Positions 1 to 7,224 of a stretch of 64,000 bases of DNA are shown piece by piece. The DNA is from Mucilaginibacter sp. UBA5151. GTDB lineage: Bacteria; Bacteroidota; Bacteroidia; Sphingobacteriales; Sphingobacteriaceae. The position numbers and the translations under genes were made by a program. The notes below the pieces were generated by a model. The model had not been told where the DNA came from. It searched no databases and worked only from the letters and a program-made list of their open reading frames with translations. The stretch's first letter is position 1. Each line of letters opens with the position of its first letter. The stretch is taken from positions 22,083 to 86,082 of the forward strand of contig DHXR01000028.1 in the NCBI GenBank assembly GCA_002413785.1. Direction: 5' to 3'.

Positions 1-1
1 C

Positions 2-142
2 ATAATTGCTTTAACGGCCGCCGCCCTATTTGATATTAAAGAACGGGTATTTAATTCAGGTATGAACGATTATGTATCAAAACCATTTAAGCCGGAAGAG
101 CTACTGGAAAAGATTCTGCAATTAGTTGCAGCCGTTCATTGA
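2..142 (+). CDS. C-terminal end of a response-regulator receiver domain (partial)
   Basis: The frame is open from the window edge to a TGA at 140-142 and gives 46 residues. It reads IIALTA, then GMNDYVSKPFKPEELLEKI. This is the end of a CheY-like receiver: the conserved Thr of beta-4 (ALTA), then the Lys-Pro of beta-5 (SKPF) and the last helix. The receiver ends the protein, so it is either a single-domain regulator or, more often in this phylum, the C-terminal receiver of a hybrid sensor kinase. The phospho-acceptor Asp lies outside the window, so activity cannot be judged. A dispersed repeat begins five bases after the stop. Confidence 0.8.
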   Translation: MIALTAAALFDIKERVFNSGMNDYVSKPFKPEELLEKILQLVAAVH

Positions 143-146
143 TTAA

Positions 147-467
147 GGGCAAACGCATTAAAATATTTCAATTCCTATGTCGTTCCAAAGCTTCCCCAAC
201 GTTTTGTAAGAAATCATGCCGAAATATTAAAAAAAGCACCGTTAGGTGCGAAATATTGGTAGATAATATTAAAAAGGGAATTAGCGTGCCCTTGGTACGA
301 AACGAATGAAGCAGCTATAGCGCCAATGCATGGCGGGGTTAGGTACCTACGGCACACAAGGTCGGGCTGGTCTGTATTTCTACCAATATTTGACCCCAAA
401 AGGGGTCGTATCAACTATTTTATCACACCTTTAGCCTCATTTGAGCCTCTTTTTAATGCGTTTGCCC
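147..467. repeat. Dispersed structured repeat, copy 1, bounded by a 17-bp inverted repeat
   Basis: The 17 bases at 147-163 (GGGCAAACGCATTAAAA) recur as a perfect reverse complement at 451-467. The core between them can fold as nested stems. There is a hairpin 236-240/245-249 (GCACC/GGTGC). A 13-bp long-range stem pairs 251-263 with 379-391 (AAATATTGGTAGA). Inside it lie 286-290/351-355 (GTGCC/GGCAC), 294-298/343-347 (GGTAC/GTACC) and 321-324/332-335 (CGCC/GGCG). A last hairpin pairs 392-397 with 402-407 (GACCCC/GGGGTC). The same architecture recurs at 17790-17958. The right terminal repeat overlaps the 3' end of the neighbouring gene. A small open frame on the minus strand (214-414) is a by-product of the repeat. 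It could be a MITE-like element, a REP-type element or a small RNA. Confidence 0.7.
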
Positions 468-937
468 TGTTCATTAATTAAGGTTTGGTTGTAAACGGGT
501 AATTCTTCAATAAATTTGTAGCCGCTGGTCTCAAAATCTATCCGGCAGTAATAGTGTTGCAATCCATTGGTAACCGCCAGCAATTTTACTTTATGCACCA
601 TATTGTAGCGGGCCACCTGGTCGAAAGTTTTTTGATCAATGGTCACTGACGGTGCTTTACATTCGACTAATAATATCTTTTCGCCTGCCGGGTTATAAAC
701 CACAATATCCGACCGTTTAGGCATACCATGCAGTTTATGCCCGCCTTCCAGTTTTATCAGCGTTTTAGGGTAATGTTTCTGGTTGATAAGGTATTGTACA
801 AAATGCTGGCGCACCCATTCTTCCGGGGTTAGCACGATAGTCCTTTTCCTGATCGCATCAAACAAAGTCAACTGACCGTTTTGATCAGTGATTTTAAAAG
901 GGTAGGGAGGTAATTGAAGTGGCAGCAGCAGGTCCAT
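437..937 (-). CDS. HsdR N-terminal-domain (PD-(D/E)xK nuclease-like) protein
   Basis: A 166-residue protein matching the stand-alone HSDR_N_2 family, which is common in Bacteroidota. It shows the PD-(D/E)xK core of type I restriction R subunits: Asp77 in KRSDIVV, then Glu92 and Lys94 in LLVECKAP. No helicase domain, specificity subunit or methylase is nearby, so a role as a true restriction enzyme is unlikely and the cellular function is unknown. It is divergent from holA. Its last eight codons (basic, KRIKKRLK) overlap the terminal inverted repeat of the adjacent dispersed element. The original C-terminus may therefore have been replaced by repeat sequence. Confidence 0.8.
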   Translation of the reverse strand: MDLLLPLQLPPYPFKITDQNGQLTLFDAIRKRTIVLTPEEWVRQHFVQYLINQKHYPKTLIKLEGGHKLHGMPKRSDIVVYNPAGEKILLVECKAPSVTIDQKTFDQVARYNMVHKVKLLAVTNGLQHYYCRIDFETSGYKFIEELPVYNQTLINEQGKRIKKRLK

Positions 938-1080
938 CGTGCTAAAATCATTATTTTATCGGGAGTTTCCTAATTTTATGAATAGTGAAAGGAGAATGGT
1001 GAATAGCGAATTTAGAAATTTCTTAAACTTGGCTATTGGCCATCCACACTTTAAGCAAAAATCTGTAATTTGCACGCTGT

Positions 1081-2103
1081 ATGACTGCTTCAGATATAAT
1101 AAAAGATCTCACAAATAAAAAGTATAAACCCATATACCTTTTACATGGCGAGGAACCTTATTATATAGATCTGGTAAGCAATTTTGTTGAGCACAAGCTT
1201 TTATCAGATGCCGAAAAAGGCTTTAACCAAACGGTGCTTTACGGGAAAGATACGGATATAATGACCGTGCTTGGCGCATCCAAACGTTACCCCATGATGG
1301 CCGACTACCAGGTAGTTTTGGTAAAAGAGGCCCAGGATATGAAATGGGGCAGCGACGATGCTGATAAAAAAAGCATTAACCCCCTGTTGAGTTACCTCGA
1401 AAATCCGCTGAAAAGCACCATCCTTGTTTTTTGCTATAAATATGGCAAGTTGGACAAACGAAAAAAAACATACAAAGCCATCGAAAAAAACGGGCTTATT
1501 TTTGATTCGGCGACTTTGTACGATAACAAAGTACCGGGATGGATAGAGGGCTTTATTGGCGAAAAAGGGTACAGGATAAACCAGCAGGCTTCGTTAATGC
1601 TGGCAGAATATCTTGGTAACGATCTCTCAAAAATTGCCAATGAGCTCGAAAAGCTGCTGCTGAATGTTACCCAGGGCCAGGAAATCACCCTTAAGCACAT
1701 CCATGATAACATAGGCATCAGCAAGGAGTATAATGTTTTTGAACTGCAAACCGCATTAACCAAAAAGGACGCTTTTAAAGCCAACCAGATCATCAATTAT
1801 TTTGAGGCCAACCCAAAAGCAAACCCTATAGTGCTTGTGCTTGGCAACCTGAATAACTTTTTCAGCAAAGTGCTTACTTACCATTATGTAAAAGACAAGT
1901 CGCCGCAAAACCTGGCCCGTGAGCTGGGTGTTAATCCTTTTTTTATAAAAGACTATGAACAGGCCGCCCGCAGCTTTAATTACGGCAAAACCATGCAAAT
2001 TATCAGCTACCTGCGCGAATACGACCTTAAAAGCAAAGGCGTGGATTCAACTACTGACCATGGCGGGCTGATGAGGGAGCTGGTGTTTAAGATTTTGCAT
2101 TGA
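1081..2103 (+). CDS. holA: DNA polymerase III subunit delta
   Basis: A 340-residue HolA homologue, the usual length. Delta is the wrench of the clamp loader: it opens the beta sliding clamp and works with gamma/tau and delta prime. The N-terminus (PIYLLHGEEPYYID, about residues 17-30) is the typical degenerate AAA+ start, where LLHGEE stands in place of a functional Walker A loop. The middle part (EYLGNDLSKIANELEKL) matches domain II-III. The start is an ATG soon after a TAATTTGC segment resembling a -7 box. The gene diverges from the HsdR-N gene, with a purine-rich AGTGAAAG-type low-complexity stretch between them. Confidence 0.93.
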   Translation: MTASDIIKDLTNKKYKPIYLLHGEEPYYIDLVSNFVEHKLLSDAEKGFNQTVLYGKDTDIMTVLGASKRYPMMADYQVVLVKEAQDMKWGSDDADKKSINPLLSYLENPLKSTILVFCYKYGKLDKRKKTYKAIEKNGLIFDSATLYDNKVPGWIEGFIGEKGYRINQQASLMLAEYLGNDLSKIANELEKLLLNVTQGQEITLKHIHDNIGISKEYNVFELQTALTKKDAFKANQIINYFEANPKANPIVLVLGNLNNFFSKVLTYHYVKDKSPQNLARELGVNPFFIKDYEQAARSFNYGKTMQIISYLREYDLKSKGVDSTTDHGGLMRELVFKILH

Positions 2104-2170
2104 AAGTTGGTTTCAACAGGATCTCGCTATGCATTAAATATGAGAGATTGGTTAAAGAATTAATTAATTT

Positions 2171-2203
2171 GTTACCATTTTGGTAACGAAAATTGTATAT
2201 TTG
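2171..2203 (+). promoter_or_regulatory. Promoter and putative operator of the higBA module
   Basis: A perfect inverted repeat GTTACC-ATTTT-GGTAAC occupies 2171-2187. It is followed by the Bacteroidota -7 box TATATTTG at 2196-2203. The toxin ATG at 2214 lies only 10 bases further on. The inverted repeat sits between the -33 and -7 regions, where HigA-type antitoxins normally bind to repress their own operon. The promoter motif and palindrome are seen directly; the regulator is inferred from the family. Confidence 0.6.
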
Positions 2204-2213
2204 TATTATTGTA

Positions 2214-2525
2214 ATGCGTATTATAGCTGTAAAGACTTTAAAGGAATATGCCAAAGAATTTCATCAGGCCGAACAGTCATTGTTAAGTTGGTATGATGAA
2301 GTAAGCACAGTCGAATGGAATAGCCCTGCGGAACTTAAAGCCCAATACAGAAATGCATCAATACTAAATAATAAAAGAGTGGTATTTAATATTCATGGTA
2401 ATACTTTTCGCCTGATTGTTGATATTGAGTACCGCTTTAAGGCAGTTTTCGTTGTTTGGTTTGGAACGCATAAACAATACGACTACATTGATGCTAAAAC
2501 GATAACTTATGTTAAAACCAATTAA
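2214..2525 (+). CDS. higB: HigB-family mRNA interferase toxin
   Basis: A 103-residue RelE-like toxin of the HigB_toxin family. Diagnostic segments are MRIIAVKTLKEYA at the start, RVVFNIHGNTFRLIVDI in the middle and VWFGTHKQYDYIDA near the end. Family members bind the ribosome and cleave mRNA. A longer frame could start at a TTG at 2193, but that would place the -7 box inside the gene, so the ATG at 2214 is preferred. It overlaps the antitoxin gene by 17 bases, giving the toxin-first order typical of higBA. Confidence 0.85.
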   Translation: MRIIAVKTLKEYAKEFHQAEQSLLSWYDEVSTVEWNSPAELKAQYRNASILNNKRVVFNIHGNTFRLIVDIEYRFKAVFVVWFGTHKQYDYIDAKTITYVKTN

Positions 2526-2868
2526 AACAGAAGATCAATATGACCAGGCATTGGCCCGTATATATGATTTAATGCAAACAGATATAAAGGAAAACTCTAA
2601 TGAATCTGATGAGTTGGAGATATTAATTATTCTTGTGAAGGAATATGAAAATGAACATTACCCAATGCCATCCCCAAATCCATTGGAGGCCATTAAATTT
2701 CGTTTGGATCAGATGGGTATGTCTGAAAAGGAATTAGGGGAAATATTGGGTTATCGTTCCCGCAAATCCGAAATCTTATCAGGTAAAAGGAAGTTGAGCC
2801 TTGCTATGATCCGTAAGCTTAATGAGGTTTTGCATATCCCGGCAAAAGTATTAATTCAGGCATATTAA
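2509..2868 (+). CDS. higA: HigA-family antitoxin with C-terminal HTH
   Basis: A 119-residue protein with an acidic N-terminal half (residues 1-55), probably the toxin-binding part. The C-terminal helix-turn-helix (about residues 65-115, FRLDQMGMSEKELGEILGY) is of the XRE/HigA type. It starts inside the 3' end of higB, so translational coupling is likely. The HTH would bind the palindrome at 2171-2187. A perfect 32-bp palindrome 16 bases after the stop probably terminates the transcript. Confidence 0.85.
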   Translation: MLKPIKTEDQYDQALARIYDLMQTDIKENSNESDELEILIILVKEYENEHYPMPSPNPLEAIKFRLDQMGMSEKELGEILGYRSRKSEILSGKRKLSLAMIRKLNEVLHIPAKVLIQAY

Positions 2869-2883
2869 AACGCAAAGGCAGCA

Positions 2884-2915
2884 GATTTGTCAACTTTTTA
2901 AAAAGTTGACAAATC
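2884..2915. terminator. Perfect 32-bp palindrome after higBA (GTCAACTTTT family)
   Basis: Two exact 16-base arms with no spacer: 2884-2899 and its reverse complement 2900-2915. A T-rich run follows at 2921-2932. It fits a Rho-independent terminator for higBA. The core TTGTCAACTTTT/AAAAGTTGACAA is shared with the palindrome at 7172-7224, so it also belongs to a dispersed family. Confidence 0.65.
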
Positions 2916-2946
2916 TTATCAGGATTTTTTTTTATAAATTTGAATT

Positions 2947-3189
2947 ATGGAAACATTAATTATGCATCCCCAAAATAAAGAGCAATTGGCAGCTTTAAAG
3001 GCTTTTGCAAAAGCCTTTAAAGTTCCTTTTGATAAAAATAAGGAAGTGTAATTAAGCGAAAGGGAAAAAGGAATAAGACTTTACGGGAAAGATTTCGTAG
3101 AAAAAATTGAGCGGGGAGAGAAAGCAATTCAAAAAGGGGAATTTATAACCCTTGACCCTGATAAATCACTATGGGAAAATATTCTATAG
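2947..3189 (+). pseudogene. Decayed antitoxin gene of a second TA module (in-frame stop)
   Basis: An ATG at 2947 opens a frame METLIMHPQNKEQLAALKAF that stops at TAA 3049-3051. The same frame then continues as LYGKDFVEKIERGEKAIQ and a LDPDKSLWENIL end, with a second stop at 3187-3189. Together the 80 sense codons resemble the small Bacteroidota antitoxins that precede RelE/ParE toxins: N-terminal MExLxxxPKNKEQLAALKA, C-terminal FVEKIxxG...LW. One nonsense codon separates the halves, so this is probably a pseudogene. Expression of the first 34 residues cannot be excluded. Confidence 0.6.
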
Positions 3190-3239
3190 CGATTGAACAT
3201 CGGGCGCAAAAGGAGTTGGATGCGCTTTTATTTCCTTAA
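3171..3239 (+). pseudogene. Truncated RelE/ParE-type toxin start
   Basis: The ATG at 3171 overlaps the end of the decayed antitoxin by 19 bases, the usual TA coupling. It encodes MGKYSIAIEHRAQKELDALL and stops after 22 codons. The sequence matches the first strand and helix of RelE/ParE toxins; the rest is gone. It is the toxin remnant of the decayed module just after higBA. Confidence 0.5.
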
Positions 3240-3317
3240 GTGTTATATAAGTAAATGGTATAGTGTTTTATATCTCCCTCCTTTTTCACAATTTTACCGC
3301 AATCATAAAATAGCATC

Positions 3318-3725
3318 ATGAATCATTGGCTTGTAAAAAGTGAACCTGTAAAATACAGCTGGGAAAAATTTAACCAGGATGGCCGTACCTTTTGGGATGG
3401 CGTACGCAACTACCAGGCGCGAAACAACCTGCGCGAAATGAAAGAAGGCGACCTGGTGCTGTTTTACCATAGCAATGAAGGCAAGGAAGTGGTTGGTATA
3501 GCCAAAGTAGCCAGGGGATTTTACCAGGACCCCACCACCACCGACTCAAACTGGGTGGTTGTTGATCTTGTGCCTGTTGAAAGCCTGAAAACACCGGTTA
3601 CCCTGGAGCAAATTAAAGCCGACGAAAGGCTAAAAGATATAGGCCTGGTGCGCCAGGGCCGTTTATCGGTTATGGCCCTTAAACGCGAAGAGTTTGACCG
3701 TATTATAGAACTTGGCAATAGCTGA
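3318..3725 (+). CDS. EVE-domain protein
   Basis: A 135-residue stand-alone EVE protein, a PUA-like fold. It shows the family start NHWLVKSEP, the WDGVRNYQARN segment (about residues 25-36), and the GDLVLFYHS strand. EVE domains are related to YTH domains and are thought to bind modified bases in RNA or DNA; no specific substrate can be given here. The aldo/keto reductase ATG lies 2 bases after the stop, so the two genes form an operon. Confidence 0.88.
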   Translation: MNHWLVKSEPVKYSWEKFNQDGRTFWDGVRNYQARNNLREMKEGDLVLFYHSNEGKEVVGIAKVARGFYQDPTTTDSNWVVVDLVPVESLKTPVTLEQIKADERLKDIGLVRQGRLSVMALKREEFDRIIELGNS

Positions 3726-3727
3726 AT

Positions 3728-4711
3728 ATGAACTACAGAAATTTTAAAGATACCCCCATTGCCGAAGTAGGTTTGGGAACCTGGCAATTGGGCAGCGCTG
3801 ATTGGGGAAATGTTGATGAAGCCGCTGCTTTGAACATTTTAAAGGCTTATACCAACGCGGGCGGCAACTTTATTGATACTGCCGATGTTTATGGCATGGG
3901 GGTGAGTGAAACTGTGATAGGTAAATTTTTAAAAACGGTTTCAACTGAGGTTTTTGTGGCTACCAAACTCGGTCGCAGGCACGATGGCATTAACGGCTGG
4001 CCGCAAAACTTTAGCTATGACGCCATGAAACGGCAGGCTGAAGACTCGCTGAAACACCTTGATTTACCGCAATTATTTTTAGAACAGCTGCATTGCATCC
4101 CGACAGATGAAATGCGTGCAGGAGAGGTATTTGATCACCTGCGGAAATTACAGCAGGAAGGGTTGATAAAACATTTTGGTGCAAGTGTTGAAACTACCGA
4201 AGAAGCATTGATCTGCCTGGAGCAGGAAGGACTGGCTTCCTTACAAATTATATTTAACCTGTTCAGGCAGCACGTGGCCGATGAGGTTTTTGCCAAGGCT
4301 AAAGAAAAAGGTGTCGCATTGATTGTCCGTGTGCCATTGGCAAGCGGTTTATTGACAGGCAGGTTCAGCAAGGATACTGAATTTAGCAAAAGCGACCACC
4401 GCAATTATAATGCTAACGGAGAGGCGTTTAACGCCGGCGAAACTTTCTCTGGAATTGATTTTAAGGAAGGACTAAGGTTATCTAACAAAATAAAGGCACT
4501 GCTGCCGGATGATCGCATGGCGCAATGGGCCATCCGCTGGATACTGGACCATCCCGAAATAACCACGGTAATCCCCGGGGCATCAAAAATAGCACAGGTG
4601 AATTCCAATGTATCAGCATCATCATTACCGCCTTTGTCCCAAAACATTCACAACCAGTTAAGGAAGCTTTATGATGAGGAAGTTTATGATAAAATAAGAG
4701 GACATTTTTAA
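3728..4711 (+). CDS. Aldo/keto reductase
   Basis: A 327-residue TIM-barrel oxidoreductase. The catalytic tetrad is visible: Asp50 and Tyr55 in FIDTADVYG, Lys80 in VATKLGRR, and His122 in EQLHCIP. The C-terminal IPGASK segment (about residue 281) is the usual NADPH-phosphate binding region. Members reduce aldehydes or ketones with NADPH; the substrate cannot be predicted. It is translationally close to the EVE gene and followed by the convergent thioesterase gene with only 6 bases between. Confidence 0.9.
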   Translation: MNYRNFKDTPIAEVGLGTWQLGSADWGNVDEAAALNILKAYTNAGGNFIDTADVYGMGVSETVIGKFLKTVSTEVFVATKLGRRHDGINGWPQNFSYDAMKRQAEDSLKHLDLPQLFLEQLHCIPTDEMRAGEVFDHLRKLQQEGLIKHFGASVETTEEALICLEQEGLASLQIIFNLFRQHVADEVFAKAKEKGVALIVRVPLASGLLTGRFSKDTEFSKSDHRNYNANGEAFNAGETFSGIDFKEGLRLSNKIKALLPDDRMAQWAIRWILDHPEITTVIPGASKIAQVNSNVSASSLPPLSQNIHNQLRKLYDEEVYDKIRGHF

Positions 4712-4717
4712 AGGGTT

Positions 4718-5239
4718 TTATTTTTCATCCCCAAAAAAAAGCGCCTTCAATTCAGTTGCATCATCAGGTTTCATTTTACCGGCAAGTATCAGGCGCAGTT
4801 GGCGGCGGCGCAGGGCACCGTCAAATAGTGCTATTTCTTCAGGGGTTTCGGGTAATAATTCAGGTACTGGTATAGTGTGCCCATCCTTATCAAGCGCTAC
4901 AAAAGTATAGTAGGCCTCGTTGCTTTTTATCCTTGTGCCCGATGGTATATTTTCCGCATAAACGTTAAGCCTTACCTCAACGGAGGTTGTAAACGCGCGG
5001 GATACTTTCGCTTCAATAGTGATTACATCGCCCAGTTTAATAGGATGCTTAAAAGAAACATTGTCAACCGAAGCCGTCACTACAACACGGTTGCAATGTT
5101 TTTGCGCCGATATAGCCGCTGCAATATCCATCCAGTGCAGCAAACGCCCGCCCATTAAATTATTCAGTGGATTGGTATCATTGGGCAATACCAGTTCATT
5201 CATTATGGTATATGATTCTTTAGGCGGTTTTCCTTTCAT
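4718..5239 (-). CDS. Acyl-CoA thioesterase (hotdog fold)
   Basis: A single-hotdog acyl-CoA hydrolase of the YciA/Acot type, about 173 residues from the chosen start. The segment LPNDTNPLNNLMGGRLLHWMD carries the family's active-site Asn/Asp region. TASVDNVSFKHPI and GDVITIEAKV form the central strands. The frame extends 18 codons upstream to 5293, but a -7 box (TATCTTTG on the minus strand, 5256-5263) lies inside that extension. The ATG at 5239 is therefore preferred. The role is cleavage of acyl-CoA to free acid and CoA. Confidence 0.85.
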   Translation of the reverse strand: MKGKPPKESYTIMNELVLPNDTNPLNNLMGGRLLHWMDIAAAISAQKHCNRVVVTASVDNVSFKHPIKLGDVITIEAKVSRAFTTSVEVRLNVYAENIPSGTRIKSNEAYYTFVALDKDGHTIPVPELLPETPEEIALFDGALRRRQLRLILAGKMKPDDATELKALFFGDEK

Positions 5240-5255
5240 GCGGTGCTTTTTTGTG

Positions 5256-5263
5256 CAAAGATA
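5256..5263 (-). promoter_or_regulatory. -7 promoter box of the thioesterase gene
   Basis: CAAAGATA on the plus strand reads TATCTTTG on the minus strand, an exact TAnnTTTG match. It leaves a leader of about 10 bases before the ATG at 5239 and argues against the upstream start. Confidence 0.55.
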
Positions 5264-5329
5264 CTTATTATGGTGAAAGGGCCCCCGGATCATTCAAAAC
5301 CTTTCGTCATTAACCTTTAACCTGAAAAA

Positions 5330-5554
5330 TTAGTTCTTTTTTTTCTTAGACGCTTTTTCGTCCTCATCCAGGTTTAAAGTATAAGCTGATTCTGAAGCAT
5401 TATATGATTGCTGCAAAATATCCGTATCGGTCGTATTTTCATCTACCGGGGTTTCATCCAGTCCGTTTGAATGAATATCCTGCTGGCTTTGCTGATCGGC
5501 AGCATCAAATTCATCTGAATCATCAGGCGGGATTTGGTCTTCTGGGTTTGTCAT
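5330..5554 (-). CDS. Small acidic hypothetical protein
   Basis: About 74 residues from the ATG at 5554; a longer frame reaches 5635 but runs through AT-rich low-complexity DNA. The body is very acidic and polar (PPDDSDEFDAADQQSQQ). A short hydrophobic stretch lies near SAYTLNLDEDEKA, and the tail is lysine-rich (SKKKKN). No domain is recognised and it is probably disordered. It lies upstream of nothing on its strand except the thioesterase gene, and downstream of radC. Confidence 0.45.
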   Translation of the reverse strand: MTNPEDQIPPDDSDEFDAADQQSQQDIHSNGLDETPVDENTTDTDILQQSYNASESAYTLNLDEDEKASKKKKN

Positions 5555-5665
5555 CGCAATTCTTATTTTATTTTCAAGATTAACAATAAAACCAATACGA
5601 TTGTTTCCTTCCCCGAAATAAATCCTGCTTCCCAAATTCGTAAATCGTAAATCCGAAATCGTAAA

Positions 5666-6364
5666 TTAAAACAGCCCTTCATCGGCAAAACTATAAAAGC
5701 CCTCATCAGAAATAATCAGGTGGTCGAGAATATTGATGCCCATTATTTTACCTGCATCCCCGATCCTTTTGGTAAGATTAATATCGTTCTGACTTGGCTT
5801 TAAACTACCCGAAGGATGATTATGGACCATGATGACGCCTGTGGCCTGGTGCTGCAGGGCCATGCCGAAGATTGTTTTAGGATCGACCACGGTTTCTGAT
5901 AAGCCGCCTTTACTCATCAGTTCTTTTGCCAAAACTTTTTGCGACCTCCCTGTCAGGATGATCCAAAACTCCTCGTGGTTAAGGTCAACAAGGTGACGGC
6001 GGATGATATTGTAAGCATCCCGGCTGCTTTTGATAAAATCCGGTGTTTTTGTTTCGAAATCGTTCCGGCGGCGGCCTATCTCCAGCGCCGCGATGATAGA
6101 AATGGCTTTGGCTTCGCCGATACCTTTAAAGTTTGAAAGTTCGCTTATGGAGGCCTTGCCGAGTTTGTTCAGGTCGTTATCATGATGATGCAGGATCCGT
6201 TTGCTTAACTCAACAGCCGTTTCATTACGGCTACCGGAGCCTATGAGGATGGCGATAAGTTCCGCATCAGTTAAGGCGCGCCTGCCCTGACCTGCCAGTT
6301 TTTCACGCGGACGGTCTTCTTCCGCCCATGATTTTATGCCGATTTTGTTTTCGTAGTTAGACAA
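5666..6364 (-). CDS. radC: DNA repair protein RadC (JAMM/MPN+ family)
   Basis: A 232-residue full-length RadC. The N-terminal half carries a helix-hairpin-helix motif (ELSNFKGIGEAKA, about residues 75-88). The C-terminal JAMM metal site is HNHPSG at 181-186 with Asp194 in SQNDINL. The family is conserved and widely called a repair protein, but its biochemical role is uncertain. The gene diverges from nothing nearby and is separated from the next upstream gene by CGTAAATC/TTTCAGATT low-complexity words. Confidence 0.92.
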   Translation of the reverse strand: MSNYENKIGIKSWAEEDRPREKLAGQGRRALTDAELIAILIGSGSRNETAVELSKRILHHHDNDLNKLGKASISELSNFKGIGEAKAISIIAALEIGRRRNDFETKTPDFIKSSRDAYNIIRRHLVDLNHEEFWIILTGRSQKVLAKELMSKGGLSETVVDPKTIFGMALQHQATGVIMVHNHPSGSLKPSQNDINLTKRIGDAGKIMGINILDHLIISDEGFYSFADEGLF

Positions 6365-6433
6365 CGTTCTTTCAGATTTAGATATTTGATTTCAGACGAT
6401 CAATTTCGGATTTGTTTAGCGGAATTCCAATTC

Positions 6434-7096
6434 TCATTGCTTTGGTTCATAAACATCTTCGGGGTGCTTTTTCTTGAATTCCTGAAACTCCTTTTCTCTT
6501 TGTTTTTTATCTTCCTGTTCCTTCCAGATCGGGGCGTTCCAAAACCTAATATCATTTAAATTGTATCGATAACGATCTTTTGGATCTTTTTCAGTGGCAT
6601 ATAACCTGAAATAATATTCATGTACTTGGTCAATCAACTTTGTTTTATCTGGCGAATTATCAAAACTGGGGCCGATCCATGATAGACTGAAGGTGTCCTT
6701 TTGCCTGGTACCCAAGTAACAACTCCCATCATAATACCAGTCCGAATTAACATCAGGGGCTAATTTTTTTGAGGTCGAGTTTTTTGTTAATACGAATATG
6801 GCTACTTTATTAAAATCGGGACTGTATAAAATGGTGTCAATTATTATTTGGGTATCGTCATCAAACACCTCACTGTAAAAAAAATCAATGTGTTTATCTA
6901 CTTGATACCTGAACTTTTTTGAGATCTCTGCCTTGTCTTTTGTATATACCTGTTTTCTGACAACAATATAACTTAGATACTTTTCAGGGGTATCTTTATT
7001 CCGGCGAAAGGACATCCATCCAAATATGAAGGTGAAATAAAAAATAACCAATCCAAAGAGGAATGTAACACCTATAATGACAATTATTTTTTTCAT
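6434..7096 (-). CDS. Membrane-anchored hypothetical protein
   Basis: 220 residues. Residues 3-28 form one strongly hydrophobic segment (IIVIIGVTFLFGLVIFYFTF), a signal anchor. The rest is a soluble, charged domain rich in Tyr, Asp and Lys, ending in a KKHPEDVYEPKQ tail. No family is recognised. The codon use and AT-richness are a little higher than in the neighbours. It stands alone between radC and a palindromic terminator. Confidence 0.6.
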   Translation of the reverse strand: MKKIIVIIGVTFLFGLVIFYFTFIFGWMSFRRNKDTPEKYLSYIVVRKQVYTKDKAEISKKFRYQVDKHIDFFYSEVFDDDTQIIIDTILYSPDFNKVAIFVLTKNSTSKKLAPDVNSDWYYDGSCYLGTRQKDTFSLSWIGPSFDNSPDKTKLIDQVHEYYFRLYATEKDPKDRYRYNLNDIRFWNAPIWKEQEDKKQREKEFQEFKKKHPEDVYEPKQ

Positions 7097-7171
7097 TGCG
7101 AGTTATTCAAATCCTTATGGTATAGGTTTAGATAAAAGGATTAGGGCTCCAAGTTAAGAAAAAAGGTATTG

Positions 7172-7224
7172 AAATCAACAAGGCATTGTCAACTTTTTAA
7201 AAGTTGACAATGCCTTGTTGATTT
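7172..7224. terminator. Perfect 53-bp palindrome at the end of the beta-propeller gene
   Basis: Arms 7172-7197 and 7199-7224 are exact 26-base reverse complements around a single T at 7198. The right arm touches the first base of the stop codon of the minus-strand beta-propeller gene, so it can act as its terminator. The central TTGTCAACTTTT/AAAAGTTGACAA matches the palindrome at 2884-2915. Confidence 0.7.

Noticed and set aside
214..414. A 66-residue minus-strand frame
   Set aside because: It lies wholly in the structured repeat; the other copy has a similar but different frame (17768-17965). Conservation follows the stems, not codons.
2193..2213. Upstream TTG start for higB
   Set aside because: It would place the -7 promoter box inside the coding region.
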